From: Streptomyces sp. D2-8
GTDB lineage: Bacteria; Actinomycetota; Actinomycetes; Streptomycetales; Streptomycetaceae
NCBI RefSeq assembly: GCF_023184515.1
Contig: NZ_JAAHBP010000018.1
Span: forward strand, 62,001 to 126,000
Length of the DNA: 64,000 nt
Direction: 5' to 3'
How positions within the stretch are numbered: position 1 is the stretch's first letter; each line of letters starts with the position of its first letter. The notes beneath the pieces are model-generated. The model was not told the DNA's origin and did no database searches. It was given only the letters and a program-made list of their open reading frames with translations. Shown here one piece after another: positions 16,076-23,947 of this stretch. The translations under genes and the position numbers were made by a program.

Positions 16076-17235
16076 GGACCGTGGCCGTGGTGGGCGCGTC
16101 GCTGGCCGGTCTGTCGGCGGCGCGCTCGTTGCGGAAGCAGGGGTACGACGGACGGCTGGTCGTCATCGGCGACGAAGTCCATCGGCCGTACGACAGGCCG
16201 CCCCTGTCCAAGGAGTTCCTGTCCGGCGGCGTCGGCGAGGCCGATCTCGCGCTGGAGCCGGACGGCGAGGACCTGCAAGCGGAGTGGCTGCTCGGAGCCC
16301 GCGCCGTCGGACTCGACGCCACGCCCCGCGCCGTGCGGCTCAGTGACGGCCGGGAGGTGCGGGCCGACGGCATCGTCATCGCCACCGGCGCCGCCGCCCG
16401 GACCCTGCCCGGCATGGACGGACTGGCCGGTGTGCACACCCTGCGCACGCTGGACGACGCCCGGGCCCTGCGGGACGAACTGTCCCGGGGCGGACGCCTG
16501 GTCGTGATCGGCGGCGGCTTCATCGGTGCCGAGGTCGCCTCCACTGCCCGCGCCCTCGGCCTGGACGTGACCATCGTCGAGGCGGCGCCCACGGCATTGG
16601 CCGGACCGCTCGGCCCGGCCATGGGGCGCATCGTCTCCGCCCTCCACGCGGACCACGGCGTACGCCTGTTGTGCGGCGTGGGCGTCAAGGGGCTGAGCGG
16701 CGAGACCCGCGTCGACGCGGTCCTGATGGAGGACGGCCGGAGCATCCCCGCCGACATCGTGGTCGTGGGTGTCGGGGCCCGTCCCTGCGTCGAGTGGCTG
16801 GCCGGATCCGGTGTCGAACTCGACGACGGTGTCAAGTGCGGTGCGGACGGCCGTACCAGCCTGGCCGGGGTGGTCGCGGTCGGCGACTGCGCCTCCTGGT
16901 ACGACCCGCGCGCAGGCACCCACCGCCGGGTCGAGCACTGGACCGGCGCCCGGGAACGTCCGGACGCGGCCGTGGCCGCCCTGCTGTCCTGGGGCGAGTC
17001 CGAGCCGGGCCTGCCCCGGGCTCCGTACTTCTGGTCCGACCAGTACGGCGTGAAGATCCAGTTCGTCGGCAACGTGGCTCGCGCCGACAGCGTGACGATC
17101 GAGGAAGGCACCGCGGACGAGCGCAACGTCCTGGCCGTCTACCGGCGTGCCGGACATCCGGTCGCCGTGCTCGGGATGAACCAGCCGCGGCTGTTCATGC
17201 GCTGGCGCAAGCATCTCGCGGCCCAGGCGCCCTGA
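16072..17235 (+). CDS. FAD-dependent NAD(P)H ferredoxin reductase
   Basis: 387 residues from GTG 16072, overlapping the ferredoxin stop. The FAD-binding loop is VAVVGASLAGLSAARSLR at the N-terminus, followed by PYDRPPLSKEFL, the NAD-binding loop VVIGGGFIGAEVASTARALG, the FAD loop GVVAVGDCASW, and the HWTGARE region of the phthalate/biphenyl-type ferredoxin reductases. It takes electrons from NAD(P)H to the Rieske ferredoxin. A reductase of this class differs from the GbcB-type fused flavodoxin/ferredoxin reductase of Pseudomonas betaine monooxygenase. Confidence 0.9.
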   Translation: MRTVAVVGASLAGLSAARSLRKQGYDGRLVVIGDEVHRPYDRPPLSKEFLSGGVGEADLALEPDGEDLQAEWLLGARAVGLDATPRAVRLSDGREVRADGIVIATGAAARTLPGMDGLAGVHTLRTLDDARALRDELSRGGRLVVIGGGFIGAEVASTARALGLDVTIVEAAPTALAGPLGPAMGRIVSALHADHGVRLLCGVGVKGLSGETRVDAVLMEDGRSIPADIVVVGVGARPCVEWLAGSGVELDDGVKCGADGRTSLAGVVAVGDCASWYDPRAGTHRRVEHWTGARERPDAAVAALLSWGESEPGLPRAPYFWSDQYGVKIQFVGNVARADSVTIEEGTADERNVLAVYRRAGHPVAVLGMNQPRLFMRWRKHLAAQAP

Positions 17236-17260
17236 CAGGGGCGTAGGCCCCGTGCTCACA

Positions 17261-17283
17261 GCCGCTCCTGCACAGGGAGCGGC
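17261..17283 (+). terminator. Small hairpin between ferredoxin reductase and gbcA copy 1
   Basis: Perfect 8-bp stem GCCGCTCC/GGAGCGGC with a 7-base loop, in the 132-bp gap. It has no T-tract and may set the expression ratio (attenuator or mRNA stabiliser) rather than end transcription. No promoter of its own was seen for the oxygenase gene. Confidence 0.4.
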
Positions 17284-17367
17284 GCCGCTCCTTACCCGAC
17301 GACGTCCGGTGTCGCTCGTCCCGGCGCGTGCATGCCCGATCCACGACGTATCCCCGAGGAGTGCACT

Positions 17368-18498
17368 GTGACTTCGACCGGCCTGCCGGAAAGCCTCATC
17401 GCCACCCTCCCCGGCTCCTCCTACACGGATCCCGAGATCTTCGCCCAGGAGCAGGAACGCATCTTCGAGGCGATGTGGTTCTGCGCCGTGCGCTCCGCCG
17501 ACCTCGCCGGGCCCGGTGCCTTCCGGACCGTCGAGGTGGGCCGCGAGAGCGTCCTGATCACCCGCGCACGGGACAACTCCATACGCGCCTTCCTCAACGT
17601 CTGCCGACACCGCGGAGCCAAGCTCTGCACGGCGGAGGCGGGCGAGGTCAAACGCGCCTTCCAATGCCCCTATCACGCCTGGACGTACGACCTGACGGGC
17701 AAACTCGTCGCGGCACCCAACCTCACCAAGATGCCCGACATCAGCCGCACCGCGTACGGCCTGGCGGCAGTGGCCACGCGGGAATGGCTCGGCTACGTGT
17801 GGGTGTGCCTCGCGGAGACCCCGCCCCCCTTCGACGAGGTCGTGGGGGATGTCGTCGCGCGCCTGGGCGACACGGAGTCGATCGAGCACTACGACATCGA
17901 CAGCCTCGAGGTCGGCAAGCGCATCGTCTACGACGTGAAGGCGAACTGGAAGCTCATCGTCGAGAACTTCATGGAGTGCTATCACTGCGCGACGATCCAC
18001 CCCGAGCTGACCGAGGTGCTCCCCGAGGTCGCCGAGGGGTACGCCGCCCAGTACTACGTGGGCCACGGTGCCGAGTTCGGCGACGAGGTCAAGGGCTTCA
18101 CCGTCGACGGCTCCGAAGGCCTCGACCGCATTCCAGGCATCACCGAGGACCAGGACCGCCGTTACTACGCGATCACCGTCCGGCCGCAGGTCTTCATCAA
18201 CCTCGTGCCCGACCATGTGATCTTCCACCGGATGTACCCGGTCGCCGTGGATCGCACCATCGTCGAGTGCGACTGGCTCTACCTCAAGCACGTCGTGGAG
18301 AGCGGCAAGGACGTCAGCCGATCGGTTGAGCTGTTCGACCGGGTCAACCGTCAGGACTTCGACGCGTGCGAGCGCTGTCAGCCCGCCATGAGCTCCCGGC
18401 TGTACGCCAAGGGCGGGATCCTCGTGCCCAGCGAGCATCACATCGGTGAGTTCCACGCCTTCGTCCAGGAGCGGCTGGGCGTGGGGCTGCCACAGTAG
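17368..18498 (+). CDS. gbcA: Rieske oxygenase alpha subunit, glycine betaine monooxygenase type (copy 1)
   Basis: 376 residues from GTG 17368 (CGAGGAG 8 bp upstream); the start matches the paralog at 38871. The Rieske ligands are C79-R-H81 and C100-PY-H103. The mononuclear iron ligands are H206 and H211 in NFMECYHCATIHPEL. The C-terminal half lacks any aromatic-dioxygenase beta-subunit gene nearby. This is the GbcA class that removes one methyl of glycine betaine as formaldehyde, giving dimethylglycine. Related betaines (proline betaine, carnitine-type) remain possible for one of the two copies. It is last in the operon after ferredoxin and reductase, and it converges on iclR copy 1. Confidence 0.88.
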   Translation: MTSTGLPESLIATLPGSSYTDPEIFAQEQERIFEAMWFCAVRSADLAGPGAFRTVEVGRESVLITRARDNSIRAFLNVCRHRGAKLCTAEAGEVKRAFQCPYHAWTYDLTGKLVAAPNLTKMPDISRTAYGLAAVATREWLGYVWVCLAETPPPFDEVVGDVVARLGDTESIEHYDIDSLEVGKRIVYDVKANWKLIVENFMECYHCATIHPELTEVLPEVAEGYAAQYYVGHGAEFGDEVKGFTVDGSEGLDRIPGITEDQDRRYYAITVRPQVFINLVPDHVIFHRMYPVAVDRTIVECDWLYLKHVVESGKDVSRSVELFDRVNRQDFDACERCQPAMSSRLYAKGGILVPSEHHIGEFHAFVQERLGVGLPQ

Positions 18499-18562
18499 TG
18501 GCGGTTCACGGGCGGGCCGGCATCTGGAGTGCGGGGCGCCCGTCGAAGGCGGCGCGGCGGGG

Positions 18563-19360
18563 TCAGCCCAGGTAGCCCATGCGATGGCTGATCTCGTCCG
18601 CGCCCTTGACCAGCACCGGAGCGAGGTCGTGCATACGGTCCTCGGTGAGCCGGTACGCCGGTCCGGAGGCGCTGATCGCCGCGATGACGTCTCCGTCCCT
18701 GTTGCGTACCGGGGCGGCCATGGCGTGCAGCCCGATCTCGAACTCCTCCAGGGTCCAGGAGTAGCCACGTTCGAGCGCCTCGGCGAGGTTCTTCTCGAGC
18801 TTGGTCTTCGCGGTCAGGGTGCGGGGGGTCACCTTCTTCAGACCGACCGCCGACAGCAGCGCGGCACGCTCCTTCGCCGGCATGTGGGCCAGCAGGATCT
18901 TGCCGCTGGAGGTGGCGTGCAGCGGCGTCAGCTGGCCGACCCAGTTGAACGCCGTGACGGCACCCGGGCCGCGCACCTGGTACAGGTTGATCGCGTACTG
19001 CTGCTGCATCACGGCGAGGTTCACGGTCTCGCCGATCTCCTCGGCGAGACGCTCGCAGACCGGGCGGCTCTGCTGGGTGATGTCGATGCGGCCGGTGACC
19101 GCGCCGGCAAGGCGGACGATGCCGAAACCGAGGCGGTACTTGCCGCGCTCGCCCGCCTGTTCCACCAGGCCGCGTCCCTCCAGAGCGCCCAACAGCCGGA
19201 ACGCGGTCGACTTGTGGACGTCGATCTCGGCGGCCACCTCGCTGACGCCGGCCTCGCCGCGCCGGGCCAGGATCTCCAGCACGGTGATGGCGCGGTCGAC
19301 GGACTGCACCCCACCGGTCGGGGCAGTCGTCGTTTCGGTATCTGGATGGTAGTTGCTCAC
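18563..19360 (-). CDS. IclR-family transcriptional regulator (copy 1)
   Basis: 265 residues from GTG 19360-19358. The N-terminal winged helix is VDRAITVLEILARRGEAG, VSEVAAEIDVHKSTAFRLLG and ALEGRGLVEQ; the C-terminal effector domain includes LTPLHATSSGKILLAHM and SASGPAYRL. It is clearly paralogous to the gene at 36959. A TATAGT -10 box ends 6 bp before the start codon and there is no Shine-Dalgarno, so the mRNA is probably leaderless. A 17-bp copy of the pathway palindrome covers the start codon, suggesting autoregulation. It is divergent from betA and is a prime candidate for the regulator of the whole pathway. Ligand (betaine, choline or a downstream metabolite) unknown. Confidence 0.9.
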   Translation of the reverse strand: MSNYHPDTETTTAPTGGVQSVDRAITVLEILARRGEAGVSEVAAEIDVHKSTAFRLLGALEGRGLVEQAGERGKYRLGFGIVRLAGAVTGRIDITQQSRPVCERLAEEIGETVNLAVMQQQYAINLYQVRGPGAVTAFNWVGQLTPLHATSSGKILLAHMPAKERAALLSAVGLKKVTPRTLTAKTKLEKNLAEALERGYSWTLEEFEIGLHAMAAPVRNRDGDVIAAISASGPAYRLTEDRMHDLAPVLVKGADEISHRMGYLG

Positions 19361-19372
19361 AACGCAACTATA
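19352..19372 (-). promoter_or_regulatory. iclR copy 1 leaderless promoter with single 17-bp operator
   Basis: On the reverse strand TATAGT (19372-19367) is followed 6 bp later by the GTG start at 19360. The perfect palindrome GTTGC-N7-GCAAC (19352-19368) overlaps both. No second half-site lies 19 bp away, unlike the metabolic promoters. The -35 is weak. Confidence 0.65.
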
Positions 19373-19432
19373 CGGCCGTTAAACATAGGCGACAGCGGTG
19401 CAGGTCACGAGCCTGGTGCCAGCCATGTGCAA

Positions 19433-19468
19433 GTTGCGTTGTTCGCAACCTGGTGCGCATAGCGATAC
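19433..19468 (+). promoter_or_regulatory. betA operator, 36-bp tandem GTTGC element
   Basis: Left half GTTGCGTTGTTCGCAAC is a perfect palindrome with 6-bp arms. After 2 bp comes GGTGC-N7-GATAC. It lies 50 bp before the betA ATG, in the divergent region with iclR. No convincing -35/-10 was found in front of it. Confidence 0.7.
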
Positions 19469-19518
19469 GGGTACTAGCATGCCGCGCATTCTCAACGGCG
19501 CGAGCGAGACGAGGCCTC

Positions 19519-21177
19519 ATGGCTGACTTGCAGTACGACTTCGTCATCGTCGGTGGTGGATCGGCCGGCAGTGCACTGGCCAACCGGCTCTCCGCGGACC
19601 CCGGCAACCAGGTACTGGTCCTGGAGGCGGGCAGGCCCGACTACCCCTGGGACGTCTTCATCCACATGCCCGCGGCACTGACCTACCCGATCGGCAGCCG
19701 GTTCTACGACTGGAAGTACGAGTCCGAACCGGAGCCCCACATGGGCGGCCGGCGCGTCTACCACGCGCGAGGCAAGGTGCTGGGCGGTTCCAGCAGCATC
19801 AACGGCATGATCTTCCAGCGCGGCAACCCCATGGACTACGAGCGCTGGGCGGCCGACCCGGGCATGAAGACCTGGGACTACGCACACTGCCTGCCGTACT
19901 TCCGGCGGATGGAGAACTGTCTCGCCGCCGACCCGGACGACGAGTTCCGCGGTCACGACGGTCCTCTCGTCCTGGAACGCGGGCCTGGGGCCAACCCGCT
20001 CTTCAAGGCCTTCCTGAAGGCTTCCGAGGAGGCGGGTCATGCCCCCACCGACGACGTGAACGGCTACCGGCAGGAAGGTTTCGCCAGGTTCGACCGCAAC
20101 GTCCACCGCGGCCGCCGCCTGTCGGCCTCCAAGGCGTACCTCAAACCCGTGCGAAAGCGCCCCAACCTCACGATCAAGACACGCGCCCTGGTCACCCGCG
20201 TCCTCTTCGAAGGCAAGCGGGCCGTCGGCGTCGAGTACCGGCGAGGCCGCGGCAGACCCCAGCGGGTGCGTGCCCGCGAGATCATCCTCTGCGGAGGCGC
20301 GATCAACTCCCCGCAACTGCTCCAGCTCTCGGGCGTCGGCAACGCCGAGGAACTGCGCGCGCTCGGCATCGACGTCGTACACGATCTGCCGGGTGTCGGC
20401 GAGAACCTCCAGGACCACCTGGAGGTGTACATCCAGTACGGCTGCAAGCAGCCCGTCTCCATGCAGCCGTACCTCGCGAAGTGGCGCGCCCCCTTCATCG
20501 GCCTGCAGTGGCTCTTCCGTACCGGCCCCGCCGCGACCAACCACTTCGAAGCGGGCGGCTTCGTCCGCGGCAACGACGACGTGCCCTATCCCAACCTGAT
20601 GTTCCACTTCCTGCCCGTCGCGGTCCGCTACGACGGCTCCGTGCCCGCCGGCGGGCACGGCTACCAGGTGCACGTCGGGCCCATGTACTCCGATGCCATC
20701 GGCTCGGTGAAGATCAAGAGCAAGGACCCGGCCGAACACCCCGCGCTGCGCTTCAACTACCTGTCCACCGAGCAGGACCGCCGCGAGTGGGTCGAGGCCG
20801 TCAGGGTCGCCCGCGAGCTGCTCAACCAGCCCGCCATGGCCCCGTACAACGCCGGGGAGATCTCGCCGGGACCCTCCGTCGAGACCGACGAGGAGATCCT
20901 CGCCTGGGTCGCCAAGGACGGCGAGACCGCGCTGCATCCGTCGTGCACCTGCAAGATGGGCACCGACGAGATGGCCGTCGTGGATCCGGTCAGTATGCGG
21001 GTGCACGGGGTGGAGGGGCTGCGTGTCGTCGACGCGTCGGTGATGCCCTACATCACCAACGGCAACATCTACGCGCCTGTCATGATGATCGCGGAAAAGG
21101 CGGCCGACCTCATCCTGGGGAAGAACCCGCTGCCGCCGTCCACCGCCGCGTATTACCGGCACCGCTCCCAGCCGTAA
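19519..21177 (+). CDS. betA: Choline dehydrogenase (GMC oxidoreductase)
   Basis: 552 residues from ATG 19519 (GAGACGAGG upstream). The FAD-binding loop is FVIVGGGSAGSALANRLS, then VLEAG, the GMC signature RGKVLGGSSSINGMIFQRG, the second signature GGAINSPQLLQLSGVG, and the catalytic-histidine motif HPSCTCKMG with the C-terminal GNIYAPVMMIAEKAADLI. Length and motifs fit BetA, which oxidises choline to betaine aldehyde and further. The divergent IclR gene and downstream betB support this. Other alcohol-oxidising GMC enzymes are less likely given the context. Confidence 0.9.
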   Translation: MADLQYDFVIVGGGSAGSALANRLSADPGNQVLVLEAGRPDYPWDVFIHMPAALTYPIGSRFYDWKYESEPEPHMGGRRVYHARGKVLGGSSSINGMIFQRGNPMDYERWAADPGMKTWDYAHCLPYFRRMENCLAADPDDEFRGHDGPLVLERGPGANPLFKAFLKASEEAGHAPTDDVNGYRQEGFARFDRNVHRGRRLSASKAYLKPVRKRPNLTIKTRALVTRVLFEGKRAVGVEYRRGRGRPQRVRAREIILCGGAINSPQLLQLSGVGNAEELRALGIDVVHDLPGVGENLQDHLEVYIQYGCKQPVSMQPYLAKWRAPFIGLQWLFRTGPAATNHFEAGGFVRGNDDVPYPNLMFHFLPVAVRYDGSVPAGGHGYQVHVGPMYSDAIGSVKIKSKDPAEHPALRFNYLSTEQDRREWVEAVRVARELLNQPAMAPYNAGEISPGPSVETDEEILAWVAKDGETALHPSCTCKMGTDEMAVVDPVSMRVHGVEGLRVVDASVMPYITNGNIYAPVMMIAEKAADLILGKNPLPPSTAAYYRHRSQP

Positions 21178-21196
21178 CCACCAGTTTTCAGACAGT

Positions 21197-21232
21197 CGGC
21201 AGGCCCGGAGGCGAGGCGCTCCGGGCCTGCCG
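21197..21232 (+). terminator. Strong hairpin after betA
   Basis: Perfect 14-bp GC-rich stem (CGGCAGGCCCGGAG / CTCCGGGCCTGCCG) with an 8-base loop, 19 bp after the betA stop. It separates betA from the betB operon. Confidence 0.75.
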
Positions 21233-21282
21233 CGTAGTCTCACCGTGGCTGTCTCCTTGGCATAACGTCATCGGTCACCCCC

Positions 21283-21347
21283 TTGACGTGGGGTGCAGCC
21301 TTCTACAAAGTGTTCCACCACAAGCAATTCGGTGCACGATGCGCAAC
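21283..21347 (+). promoter_or_regulatory. betB-ABC transporter promoter with 36-bp tandem operator
   Basis: -35 TTGACG 21283-21288, spacer 17, -10 CAAAGT 21306-21311, then the operator directly at 21312-21347: GTTCC-N7-GCAAT, 2 bp, GGTGC-N7-GCAAC. The betB GTG lies 25 bp further on. This position argues against any betB start upstream of 21348. Confidence 0.75.
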
Positions 21348-21372
21348 GCGATTCCTTCGAAGGGCCCTCGAC

Positions 21373-22842
21373 GTGGCAGATCTGTACGTGGATGGAAAAT
21401 GGCGGGATCCCGTGGCCGGGGGCCACCGGGACATCCGCTGTCCCGCCGACGGTACGCTCTCCGCGACCGTGTCCGAATGTACGCGCCCCGACACCGAGGC
21501 GGCCATCGCCGCCGCCCGCCGGGCCTTCGACGAAGGTCCCTGGCCGCGCACCTCCGAGCGCGAGCGCGGCGCACTCCTCCTGCGCACGGCCGAGATCCTC
21601 GAGCGCGACGCCGACGCGTTCGCCCGCGCCGAATCGCTGGACACCGGCAAACGGCTGGTGGAGAGCGAGTACGACATCGCCGATGTCATCTCCTGCTTCC
21701 GCTACTACGGAGGGCTCGGCGGCACCGATGCCGGCCGGGTGATCGACACCGGCCGGGAGGACGCCGTCAGCCGCGTCGTGTACGAGCCGATCGGTGTGTG
21801 CGGACTGATCACCCCGTGGAACTACCCGCTGCTCCAGGCGAGTTGGAAGGTCGCCCCCGCTCTCCTCGCGGGCAACACGATCGTCCTCAAGCCCAGCGAA
21901 CTCACCCCCTCCACCTCGATCCTGCTGATGCGGGCCCTCGAGGAGGCCGGGCTCCCGGACGGAGCGGCCAACCTCGTCCTGGGGGCCGGGCCCGAGGCGG
22001 GCGCACCCCTCGCCGAGCACCCCGCCGTCGACCTGGTCTCCTTCACCGGAGGCCTGGACACCGGCAGACGCATCATGGCCACCGCCGCCGCGACCGTGAA
22101 GAAGGTCGCGCTGGAACTCGGCGGCAAGAACCCCAATGTCGTCTTCGCCGACGCCGACTTCGAGACGGCCGTGGACTTCGCGCTCACGGCCGTCTTTCTG
22201 CATTCTGGGCAGGTCTGCTCGGCCGGCGCCCGGCTGATCGTCGAGGACTCGCTGCACGACCGGTTCGTCGACGAGGTGGTTCGCCGCGCCCGGCTGATCC
22301 GCCTCGGCGGCCCCTTCGACCCGCAGGCCGACACCGGAGCGCTGATCTCCGCACAGCACCTGGCGAAGGTCGAGGCGTATGTCGCGGCCGGACTCGCCGA
22401 AGGTGCCGTCCTGCGCTGCGGAGGCGAGCGCCCCGACGACCCGGCCCTGGCGAACGGCCACTTCTACCCGCCCACCGTGCTCGACGAGTGCGGTCAGGAC
22501 ATGCGCGTGGTGCACGAGGAGTCCTTCGGGCCCGTGCTCACCGTGGAGCGCTTCACCGGCGAGGACGACGCGGTGCGCATCGCCAACGACACCGAGTACG
22601 GACTCGCGGGCGCCGTCTGGACCCAGGACGCCGGCAAGGCCCAGCGGGTCGCCCGCCGGCTGCGCCACGGCACGGTGTGGATCAACGACTACCACCCCTA
22701 TGTCCCGCAGGCGGAATGGGGCGGGTTCGGGCACTCCGGCGTGGGCCGCGAGCTGGGACCCACCGGACTGGAGGAGTACCGCGAGGCGAAACACATCTGG
22801 CAGAACATCCACCCGCGGCCGCAGCACTGGTTCCGCGGCTGA
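21373..22842 (+). CDS. betB: Betaine aldehyde dehydrogenase
   Basis: 489 residues from GTG 21373 (GAAGGG upstream); earlier in-frame starts would include the operator. This is an ALDH-superfamily protein: PWNYPLLQASWKVAPALLAG (cofactor binding), VSFTGGLDTGR, LELGGKNPN with general base E248, and GQVCSAGAR with nucleophile C282. It oxidises betaine aldehyde to glycine betaine with NAD(P). It is followed after 19 bp by the ABC transporter genes, so import and oxidation of choline or betaine are co-expressed. Confidence 0.9.
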   Translation: MADLYVDGKWRDPVAGGHRDIRCPADGTLSATVSECTRPDTEAAIAAARRAFDEGPWPRTSERERGALLLRTAEILERDADAFARAESLDTGKRLVESEYDIADVISCFRYYGGLGGTDAGRVIDTGREDAVSRVVYEPIGVCGLITPWNYPLLQASWKVAPALLAGNTIVLKPSELTPSTSILLMRALEEAGLPDGAANLVLGAGPEAGAPLAEHPAVDLVSFTGGLDTGRRIMATAAATVKKVALELGGKNPNVVFADADFETAVDFALTAVFLHSGQVCSAGARLIVEDSLHDRFVDEVVRRARLIRLGGPFDPQADTGALISAQHLAKVEAYVAAGLAEGAVLRCGGERPDDPALANGHFYPPTVLDECGQDMRVVHEESFGPVLTVERFTGEDDAVRIANDTEYGLAGAVWTQDAGKAQRVARRLRHGTVWINDYHPYVPQAEWGGFGHSGVGRELGPTGLEEYREAKHIWQNIHPRPQHWFRG

Positions 22843-22861
22843 ACGCCGAAAGAGGTCGAAC

Positions 22862-23947
22862 ATGACCCCAGCAACAACAGAGGCGCCGCGGCGCAATCCT
22901 CCCCAGGATCCGGCACCCACCCCGGTCATATCCGTGCGCGATCTGTGGAAGGTGTTCGGGCCCAAAGCGGACCAGGTACCGGCCTCCGAGGAACTGCGCG
23001 GGCTCACCCGGCTCGAACTCCTGGACCGCACCGGGTGCACCGCCGCCGTGCGCGACGTGAGCTTCGATGTCGCGCCCGGCGAGGTCTTCGTCGTCATGGG
23101 CTTGTCCGGATCCGGAAAGTCCACCCTGGTGCGCTGCCTGACCCGGCTTATCGAACCCACCGCCGGCGAGATCGTCTTCGAGGGTGAGGACATCCGCGGC
23201 GCCGACGAAAAGCGCCTGCGTGAACTGCGCCGCAGCAAGTTCTCCATGGTCTTCCAGCACTTCGGTCTGCTGCCCCACCGCCGCGTCGTCGACAACGTGG
23301 GGTTCGGACTGGAGATCCGCGGCATGAGCCGGTCCGAGCGCACCAGACGGGCCTTGGAGGTCGTCGAACTCGTCGGGCTCTCCGGCTACGAGAACTCCTA
23401 CCCCGACCAGCTCTCCGGCGGCATGCAGCAGCGCGTCGGTCTCGCCCGGGCGCTCGCCGGCGACCCGGACGTACTCCTCTTCGACGAGCCGTTCTCCGCG
23501 CTCGACCCGCTGATCCGCCGTGACATGCAGAACGAGGTCGTCCGGCTGCACCGCGAGGTCGGCAAGACGATGGTGTTCATCACGCACGACCTGTCCGAGG
23601 CGCTGCGCCTGGGCGACCGCATCCTCATCATGCGCGACGGCGGGATGGTCCAGTGCGGCACCGGCGACGAACTGGTCGGGGCCCCCGCCGACGACTACGT
23701 ACGCGACTTCGTCAGGGACGTGCCCCGCGGTGACGTCCTGACCCTGCGGTGGATCATGCGCCCGGCGGAGCCCGACGACCCTCTGGACGGCCCCGAGCTC
23801 GGCCCGGACGTCGTGGTGAAGGAGGCCACACGGGCGGTGCTCGCGGCCGACAGACCGGTCAAGGTCGTCGAGAACGGCAAGCTGCTCGGCATCGTCGGTG
23901 ACGAGGAGATCCTCACGATCGTCGCCGGGCAGGAAGGCGACGCGTGA
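22862..23947 (+). CDS. proV: Betaine/choline ABC transporter ATPase (ProV/OpuAA type)
   Basis: 361 residues from ATG 22862 (AAAGAGGTCGA upstream). It has the family-specific N-terminal helix VRDLWKVFGPKA, Walker A GLSGSGKST, Q-loop MVFQHFGLLPHRRV, signature LSGGMQQRVGLARALA, Walker B VLLFDEPFSALDP and H-loop FITHDLSEAL. A short C-terminal part (KVVENGKLLGIVGDEE) resembles one CBS motif, the ionic-strength sensor of OpuA/ProV; only about one repeat is evident. It energises uptake through the permease encoded next (4-bp overlap). Confidence 0.92.
   Translation: MTPATTEAPRRNPPQDPAPTPVISVRDLWKVFGPKADQVPASEELRGLTRLELLDRTGCTAAVRDVSFDVAPGEVFVVMGLSGSGKSTLVRCLTRLIEPTAGEIVFEGEDIRGADEKRLRELRRSKFSMVFQHFGLLPHRRVVDNVGFGLEIRGMSRSERTRRALEVVELVGLSGYENSYPDQLSGGMQQRVGLARALAGDPDVLLFDEPFSALDPLIRRDMQNEVVRLHREVGKTMVFITHDLSEALRLGDRILIMRDGGMVQCGTGDELVGAPADDYVRDFVRDVPRGDVLTLRWIMRPAEPDDPLDGPELGPDVVVKEATRAVLAADRPVKVVENGKLLGIVGDEEILTIVAGQEGDA

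Noticed and set aside
17236..17367. Own pathway operator for gbcA copy 1
   Set aside because: No GTTGC or GCAAC element is present in the 132-bp gap; the gene is most simply read from the ferredoxin promoter.
16000..18768. 922-codon reverse open frame across the reductase and gbcA genes
   Set aside because: Mirror frame of GC-rich coding sequence; both forward genes have complete cofactor motifs.
21283..21372. Upstream in-frame starts for betB
   Set aside because: They would place the promoter -10 and the 36-bp operator inside the coding region; GTG 21373 has its own ribosome binding site and a normal family N-terminus.
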